Positions 59,038-64,000 of a DNA stretch of 64,000 nt are shown here, piece after piece. The translations under genes were made by a program, and so were the position numbers. Origin of the DNA: Vibrio profundi (lineage in GTDB: Bacteria > Pseudomonadota > Gammaproteobacteria > Enterobacterales > Vibrionaceae); the NCBI RefSeq assembly GCF_005281835.1, contig NZ_RZIS01000001.1, forward strand, positions 1,004,840 to 1,068,839, given 5' to 3'. The notes under the pieces were generated by a model that worked only from the letters and a program-made list of their open reading frames with translations, had not been told where the DNA came from and searched no databases. Numbering within the stretch: the stretch's first letter is position 1; every line of letters begins with the position of its first letter.

Positions 59038-59197
59038 AACTTTCTATACCAATAATAAAAATAGCAATTCACATAATTAAACAGGCATTACGGCCGTTTT
59101 GACCAATTGTTGTGGGAGAACCAATTCAAGGGGATCTCAATTGGGTTTATTTATCCGGATTGACTTGCTGAATAAAGCGATGAAAAAGGGACGACAC

Positions 59198-60364
59198 ATG
59201 AACACAAGCAACAAGGATTACGTGACATTCCAGCACGTACAAAAAACCTACGATGGCGAAAACTTGGTGGTGAAAGACTTCAATTTAGCCATTGCCCCCG
59301 GCGAATTCGTGACCATGCTTGGGCCATCTGGCTCAGGTAAAACGACATGCCTGATGATGCTAGCAGGGTTTGAAACTGCAACTCGTGGCGAAATCTATAT
59401 TGATGGAATCCCCGTTAACAACTTAGCCCCACATAAACGTGATATCGGCATGGTGTTTCAAAACTACGCGTTGTTTCCCCATATGACGATTGCCGAGAAC
59501 CTCGCATTCCCTCTGAAGGTTCGCAAACTGAACCAAGGCGATGTCGACCGAAAAGTGATGGCAGCTTTAGAAATGGTCGAGCTTGCACATGTTGCTTTTC
59601 GCTACCCCAAGCAGCTTTCTGGCGGGCAGCAACAACGCGTAGCCTTGGCGCGAGCTTTAGTATTTGAACCCAAGTTAGTTCTGATGGATGAGCCATTGGG
59701 CGCGTTAGATAAACAGTTGCGTGAGCAGATGCAAATGGAAATCAAACATTTGCATGAGAAGTTAGGCATCACAATATTGTATGTGACTCACGACCAAGAC
59801 GAAGCGCTTACAATGTCTGATCGTATCGCTGTATTTAATAATGGAGCAGTACAACAGTTGGCGACGCCTACGGACTTGTACGAATCTCCAAGCAATGCTT
59901 TTGTGGCTCAATTTATTGGAGAAAACAATCAAATACATGGTGTGGTTTCTGATGTTGAATCAGAAACATGCACAGTAAAAGTCGGGCAGCAGAATGTTCT
60001 CGCCAAACCTGTTGCTGTTGGTATTTTGGGTGATGCCACTACGTTATCAATTCGACCTGAGAAGATCAGCGTTTCTCCAGAAGAGTTACAGTGCGATAAC
60101 GAATTTAGCGGTCAGCTGCGTGAAATGATATATCACGGCGACCACCATCGATTGGTCGTTTCGGTTCCCGATTTAGGCGAGCTGATTGTGAAAGTGCCAA
60201 ACGATAACCGAAATACGGCGCCATTGAAACTTGGTGAGGCTTGTACAATTGGCTGGCATAGTAGAGATTGCCATGCTCTAGATTCGACGGCCTCGTTAGC
60301 GGCAGAAAACTCAGCAAATCAAACATCGAATCGTGAACACAGTGAACAGGGAGTGGAAGCATGA
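59198..60364 (+). CDS. ABC transporter ATPase (PotA-like)
   Basis: A 388-residue ATPase with Walker A GPSGSGKTT, Q-loop VFQNYALFPHMT, signature LSGGQQQRVALARAL, Walker B LVLMDEPLGALD, and a C-terminal TOBE-type domain after about residue 240. ATG 59198 has AAGGGA 6 nt upstream; the frame opens earlier but lacks a better site. Its stop overlaps the permease start (ATGA). It energises uptake with the PotB/PotC-like permeases. Confidence 0.93.
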   Translation: MNTSNKDYVTFQHVQKTYDGENLVVKDFNLAIAPGEFVTMLGPSGSGKTTCLMMLAGFETATRGEIYIDGIPVNNLAPHKRDIGMVFQNYALFPHMTIAENLAFPLKVRKLNQGDVDRKVMAALEMVELAHVAFRYPKQLSGGQQQRVALARALVFEPKLVLMDEPLGALDKQLREQMQMEIKHLHEKLGITILYVTHDQDEALTMSDRIAVFNNGAVQQLATPTDLYESPSNAFVAQFIGENNQIHGVVSDVESETCTVKVGQQNVLAKPVAVGILGDATTLSIRPEKISVSPEELQCDNEFSGQLREMIYHGDHHRLVVSVPDLGELIVKVPNDNRNTAPLKLGEACTIGWHSRDCHALDSTASLAAENSANQTSNREHSEQGVEA

Positions 60365-61668
60365 GTAGAGAACTTACTTGGCTTGGCTCCGTTGTGTCGC
60401 TACAGAAGAAAATCACCCAACGAAATGGCGATTTAAAATCCCAGCTCATTCGAGCAGAACGCCGAAAACAAAAACGAGCAGTATTGCTAGTTATGCCTTT
60501 GGTCGCTTTCATTTGCTTAACGTTCGCATTTCCTATTATTGAAATGCTTTACCGAAGCGTAGACAACAAAGCAGTGCCGAATGCCTTTCCTCAAACGGTT
60601 GTCGCAATAAAAGGATGGGATTTCAATGGCCTGCCAGATCCTCAAACCCAACATATCTTTGCATCTGAACTACTAGAAAGGTATCAAGACAAAACCCTAC
60701 CTAAGTTGGCTAATCGCCTTAACATTGAAGTCTCGGGTATGCGTAGCTTGCTGATGAAAACTGGTCGAAAATTAGCAAAGTTGGATAACGTTGCAGGTGC
60801 AAACGCTTCACTGACTGATGGAACCAAGTCCATAGATCTGTCTTCGCTAGATAAACGGTGGGGCAAACCTAAATATTGGGCAGCGATAAAGAATCTGAGT
60901 GGGGCTTACACTCTCAGTTATTACTTGGCTGCATTGGATATGAGGTTTGACGAACAAGGAAACATCGCTCAACAGCCAGATACTCGCCAAGTCTATGTCG
61001 ATTTATTTTTGAAGACGTTTGGCATGTCACTAGCGATTACCGTGATTTGCTTAGCCATGGCTTATCCGGTGGCTTATTTACTTGCCAACCTACCTGATAA
61101 ACAAGCCAATTTGTTGTTGATTGTGGTGTTGCTTCCTTTCTGGACATCGCTGTTAGTAAGAACGACTTCTTGGATCGTGTTGCTGCAAAACCAAGGCATA
61201 GTGAACGACCTAATTTTGTGGCTTGGATTAAGTGCAGAAAGAATTCAGATGATGCACAACACCTTCGGCACGATTGTCGCGATGGTACACATTCTTTTAC
61301 CCTTTATGATTTTGCCGATTTATAGCGTGATGAAAGGTATCAGTCCGACGTATTTTCGTGCTGCTCGCTCGTTAGGTGCGACGCCAAGCATGGCGTTCAT
61401 AAAGGTGTATATGCCGTTAACGTTGCCGGGTATTGGGGCCGGGGCGCTACTGACATTCATTTTATCTATTGGTTTCTACATCACTCCGGCGCTAGTTGGG
61501 GGAAGAAGCGGGCAAATGATTTCTAATATGATTGCTTACCACATGCAAACTTCGCTGAATTGGGGAATGGCAGCGGCGCTCGGCGGATTACTGTTAGCTG
61601 TGGTGCTTGGGCTGTTTTATGTGTTTAACCGAGTGGTTGGTATTAACAACATTAAGGTTGGAGGTTAG
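60361..61668 (+). CDS. ABC transporter permease (PotB-like) with long periplasmic insert
   Basis: A 435-residue permease; PotB is usually near 285 residues. The extra length lies between the first membrane helix (about 38-60) and the core (from about 220): a soluble stretch of roughly 150 residues (with GWDFNGLPDPQTQHIFASE and KYWAAIKNLSGAYTLSYY). The core keeps the EAA loop YFRAARSLGATPSMAFIKVYMPLTLPG. The insert could contact the binding protein. Overlaps the ATPase gene by 4 bp. Confidence 0.9.
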   Translation: MSRELTWLGSVVSLQKKITQRNGDLKSQLIRAERRKQKRAVLLVMPLVAFICLTFAFPIIEMLYRSVDNKAVPNAFPQTVVAIKGWDFNGLPDPQTQHIFASELLERYQDKTLPKLANRLNIEVSGMRSLLMKTGRKLAKLDNVAGANASLTDGTKSIDLSSLDKRWGKPKYWAAIKNLSGAYTLSYYLAALDMRFDEQGNIAQQPDTRQVYVDLFLKTFGMSLAITVICLAMAYPVAYLLANLPDKQANLLLIVVLLPFWTSLLVRTTSWIVLLQNQGIVNDLILWLGLSAERIQMMHNTFGTIVAMVHILLPFMILPIYSVMKGISPTYFRAARSLGATPSMAFIKVYMPLTLPGIGAGALLTFILSIGFYITPALVGGRSGQMISNMIAYHMQTSLNWGMAAALGGLLLAVVLGLFYVFNRVVGINNIKVGG

Positions 61669-61670
61669 TT

Positions 61671-62519
61671 ATGGCGCTACCCATTTATTGTACAAAAGGG
61701 GAGCGTACTGGATATTACGCTTACCTAGCTTTTTGTGGTTTGGTGTTCTTCTTTTTAATCGCGCCTATTCTTATCATCATTCCATTATCTTTTAACGCCA
61801 CGCCTTATTTCACCTTTACCGAAGGCATGTTGAACTTAGATCCCGAAGCCTATTCCGTTCGATGGTATCAAGACATGTTCACCAATAGTCAGTGGTTAAC
61901 GGCATTAAAAAACAGCACGATCATAGCGCTCGCATCAACTTTGGTCGCAACGGCGTTAGGCACGTTGGCGGCGATGGGGCTCTCATCGAGCAAGCTTCCT
62001 ATGCGGAACGTGATCATGGCATTGTTGATCTCTCCAATGATTGTTCCTGTGATTATATCGGCTGCGGCGATGTATTTTTTCTATACCCGCTTTGAATTGT
62101 CGCAAACCTTTACTGGTATCATTTTGGCTCACGCTGCACTAGGAACACCCTTTGTGGTCATCACCGTAACGGCAACGCTCAGTGGCTTCGACCATAGTTT
62201 GGTTCGAGCCGCGTATAGTTTGGGAGCTAACCCTGTTTACACTTTTCGCCATATCACTTTTCCATTAATCCGCCCTGGAATGATTTCTGGTGGGCTGTTC
62301 GCTTTTGGTACATCGTTTGACGAAGTGGTTGTCGCACTTTTTATTACCGGAGCCGAGCAACGAACCGTGCCGAGACAAATGTGGTCGGGGATACGTGAAC
62401 AAATAAGCCCAACAATTTTAGCGGTCGCAAGCTTACTGATATTAATGTCGGTATTGCTACTTTTAACACTGGAAATGCTCAGAAGGCGAAATGTGCGAAT
62501 AAGAGGGATAGCGGAATAG
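61671..62519 (+). CDS. ABC transporter permease (PotC-like)
   Basis: A 282-residue permease with about six membrane helices, starting 2 bp after the PotB-like stop. The loop VRAAYSLGANPVYTFRHITFPLIRPG is the EAA motif. With the PotA-, PotB- and PotD-like proteins it completes a spermidine/putrescine-type importer; the clustered genes suggest hydroxyproline or a related compound as solute. Confidence 0.93.
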   Translation: MALPIYCTKGERTGYYAYLAFCGLVFFFLIAPILIIIPLSFNATPYFTFTEGMLNLDPEAYSVRWYQDMFTNSQWLTALKNSTIIALASTLVATALGTLAAMGLSSSKLPMRNVIMALLISPMIVPVIISAAAMYFFYTRFELSQTFTGIILAHAALGTPFVVITVTATLSGFDHSLVRAAYSLGANPVYTFRHITFPLIRPGMISGGLFAFGTSFDEVVVALFITGAEQRTVPRQMWSGIREQISPTILAVASLLILMSVLLLLTLEMLRRRNVRIRGIAE

Positions 62520-62598
62520 AGGGGCGTAAGTACTCAAAAGTTACCTGTTCACGCGGTTAAACCGTTTGAACAGGTGACCACAGTATAAACCAACTTTG

Positions 62599-62643
62599 GT
62601 GGTGATTAAGATCCGAGCAAGGCTTCTTAATCACCACTTTTTT
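62599..62643 (+). terminator. Intrinsic terminator of transporter operon
   Basis: GTGGTGATTAAGA and TCTTAATCACCAC form a 13-bp stem with a 13-nt loop and T6 tail, about 80 bp after the PotC-like stop. Confidence 0.88.
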
Positions 62644-62793
62644 GTACTGAATATCTATACATGCAGACAAGGATTTAACGGAATTCATGCTATATAGAAA
62701 AATTCTATAATTTGTCGGCGAGCATACAGACGAAACCAATAAGTATTTGTTATAAAAGGGCTTAGTTCGGTATAATTGAAAGCAGTGAAAAAC

Positions 62794-62837
62794 TAGACAG
62801 AATGATTCTGCATTTAAATATAGAATTTTTCTGTCTA
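62794..62837. repeat. Nested inverted repeats before the nuclease-like gene
   Basis: CAGAATGATTCTG is a perfect dyad (62798-62810), and TAGACAGAA is inverted at 62829-62837 around it. TATAGAATTTTTCT (62820-62833) is also the inverse of AGAAAAATTCTATA near 62696-62709. These lie 27-70 bp before the start and look like operator or hairpin elements. Confidence 0.5.
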
Positions 62838-62863
62838 ATAGCTGTTAGTTTATGGGGGGGAGA

Positions 62864-63877
62864 ATGAGAACAAGATTTAAACTAATTGTACATGAGTCTA
62901 CAGGGCAAAACTACGAGGACTTATTTGTAAAAATAATGAGCTATGTAGATCCTGATTTTAAGGCAGTTAAAGCTCACGGCAATATAGGTGATAGAGGTAA
63001 TGACGGCTGGAACTCAGAGCATGGCAGATACTACCAAGCGTATGCACCAGAAGAATTACCCAAAAATAACGATACAGCTATCAAAAAGTTGAAATCTGAC
63101 TTTCAAAAACTAAAGTCTTACTGGGACAGTATCTCTCCTGTGAGGGAGTTTTATTTTGTTGTTAATGACAAATTCAAAGGCGTGTCTCCTCATGTAACGA
63201 AAGCGCTATCAGAAATAAAGGATGAAAATAATTTAGTAAATGTACGGGTGTTTGATAGTCGTGATCTTGAGAAAGCTTTGTTTAGCTTAGATGAACGATT
63301 GATAAAAGATATAGTTGGTTCACCTCAACAAAACTCGGATAATTTTTATCAATATATTGTGCAGGAAACAACTCGCCGATTGAATTTAATTGATTGGATG
63401 CGAATGAGCGATAACTTGATTGCAAATAGTATCGAAGATGATCTTATTGATAGTTTTTGTAGTTATGGGTGCTTAGTTTCGAGGACTACATTCCCAGGAG
63501 AGTACCCAAAATTAGACGCAGCGATTATTGAACTATCTAATCGTGTGGAATCTTTGGTTCAGCATTTTACTAATTCAGAGTTTGCATACTTAAATGAACA
63601 AAGTCTCTGGTGGCAGCGTGATAGACGTTGGAAAGGAACTTTGCCTCATGACGAATATGAAAAAAAGTATGAACTGAGTGAAAATTGGACAATGCAGCTT
63701 TTGCGGTTACATTCAAACTTGGTTCATGCTTTAAATCTATACGCTAAAGAGGTTAGGAAAAGTGTTGTTTCAGATTATTTCATGCACCAAAGCTTTGTTG
63801 TTAACGATTCAATGGGTGTTTATAACAACTTAGTTGGTTACGAATTTACTCCAAGTGAGTTTGGTGAAATAAACTAA
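62864..63877 (+). CDS. Protein with restriction-endonuclease-like N-terminus, possible defence gene
   Basis: A 337-residue protein I cannot name firmly. Near residues 18-60 it shows YEDLFVKIM, then AHGNIGDRGNDGW and YYQAYAPEE. These fit the PD-(D/E)xK-like pattern of E, GDxGxDG and Q-x-Y/K seen in Mrr-like and ABC-three-component proteins. The C-terminal two thirds look helical and unassigned. ATG 62864 follows GGGGGGAGA. It is AT-rich compared with the neighbours, preceded by nested dyads and followed within 25 bp by an IS110-type element, all signs of transfer. A partner gene may lie outside the window. Anti-phage defence is a hypothesis. Confidence 0.6.
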   Translation: MRTRFKLIVHESTGQNYEDLFVKIMSYVDPDFKAVKAHGNIGDRGNDGWNSEHGRYYQAYAPEELPKNNDTAIKKLKSDFQKLKSYWDSISPVREFYFVVNDKFKGVSPHVTKALSEIKDENNLVNVRVFDSRDLEKALFSLDERLIKDIVGSPQQNSDNFYQYIVQETTRRLNLIDWMRMSDNLIANSIEDDLIDSFCSYGCLVSRTTFPGEYPKLDAAIIELSNRVESLVQHFTNSEFAYLNEQSLWWQRDRRWKGTLPHDEYEKKYELSENWTMQLLRLHSNLVHALNLYAKEVRKSVVSDYFMHQSFVVNDSMGVYNNLVGYEFTPSEFGEIN

Positions 63878-63899
63878 CAAGAGACTATGGCGTCAATAG

Positions 63900-64000
63900 T
63901 TAATTTTTGGCGCTATCCTTATCCCACATAACACCATCTCTTAGCATTGAATTGAGTATCACAACCATCTTTCTCATGCAGGCAACGATTGCTACTTTTT
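63900..64000 (-). CDS. IS110-family transposase, C-terminal fragment at window edge
   Basis: On the minus strand 32 codons end in a stop at 63900. The residues KVAIVACMRKMVVILNSMLRDG match the typical C-terminus of IS110/IS1111 transposases (KVA-x-x-ACMRK-x-x-x-ILN-x-M-x-RD). The element continues past the window, so it may be intact. Its end probably lies between the stop and the upstream gene's end at 63877. No terminal inverted repeat is expected for IS110. Confidence 0.85.
   Translation of the reverse strand, partial: KVAIVACMRKMVVILNSMLRDGVMWDKDSAKN

Larger units (their letters stand above)
62520..62863. other. AT-rich intergenic region with terminator and several dyads
   Basis: This 344-bp gap holds the transporter-operon terminator, a stem-loop at 62543-62575 (ACCTGTTCA/TGAACAGGT), a TATAGAA/TTCTATA repeat (62693-62709), CAGAATGATTCTG (62798-62810) and TAGACAGAA/TTCTGTCTA (62794-62802 and 62829-62837). 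No gene is visible. It is noticeably more AT-rich than the DNA to the left. Confidence 0.6.

Noticed and set aside
60105..60512. 135-residue minus-strand ORF at the PotA/PotB junction
   Set aside because: Overlaps two certain genes and has no recognisable content.

Overview
The window looks like chromosomal DNA of a marine gammaproteobacterium, most likely a Vibrio. This rests on moderate GC, the style of the siderophore, Opp and RibB genes, and Fur-box-like sites close to the Vibrio pattern. The genus is inferred, not proven. I see no rRNA, tRNA or CRISPR array.

Layout. (1) 1-4910: the 3' part of a plus-strand catabolic operon: aldehyde dehydrogenase (cut by the window edge), flavin reductase, succinate-semialdehyde dehydrogenase, carboxymuconolactone-decarboxylase-like protein, Nudix hydrolase and RibB. 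It looks like the lower half of a flavin-monooxygenase pathway that ends at succinate. (2) 5190-32808: a complete NRPS siderophore locus. It holds a phosphopantetheinyl transferase, FhuC/FhuD/FhuB-like import genes, a PvdE-like exporter, MbtH, two NRPSs (3599 and 1795 aa), a TonB-dependent receptor, an IucB-like acetyltransferase and an ornithine/lysine N-monooxygenase. The module order, and a serine-type code in module 3, predict acyl-Orn*-Orn*-Ser-Orn*, where Orn* is N-acetyl-N-hydroxyornithine. That is an amphibactin-type amphiphilic siderophore. Three promoters carry Fur-like boxes. (3) 33065-41969: ordinary accessory genes: a KefC-type antiporter, VOC protein, NAD(P)-binding protein with a divergent LysR regulator, three GNATs, a NIPSNAP protein, and a secreted HbpS/GlcG-like protein divergent from an OmpR/EnvZ-type two-component pair.

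(4) 42070-62519: a peptide and hydroxyproline utilisation region. An opp operon ends with an Xaa-Pro aminopeptidase. An HTH regulator and a GntR/FCD regulator follow. Then come all enzymes for trans-4-hydroxy-L-proline to 2-oxoglutarate: epimerase, D-amino-acid dehydrogenase, DapA-family deaminase and semialdehyde dehydrogenase. A pyrroline-2-carboxylate-reductase-like protein and a Pot-type ABC transporter complete the set. Five intergenic sites share the core AT[AC][AC]AATATAC. They lie upstream of oppA, gntR, the epimerase/dehydrogenase pair, the binding-protein gene and the DapA-family gene. This suggests one regulon joining uptake and trimming of proline-rich, perhaps collagen-derived, peptides to hydroxyproline breakdown.

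(5) 62520-64000: a terminator, an AT-rich region with several dyads, a gene with a restriction-endonuclease-like N-terminus, and the C-terminal end of an IS110-family transposase at the window edge. This is the most mobile-looking part. Start codons were re-chosen by ribosome-binding-site fit where the longest ORF was unlikely.
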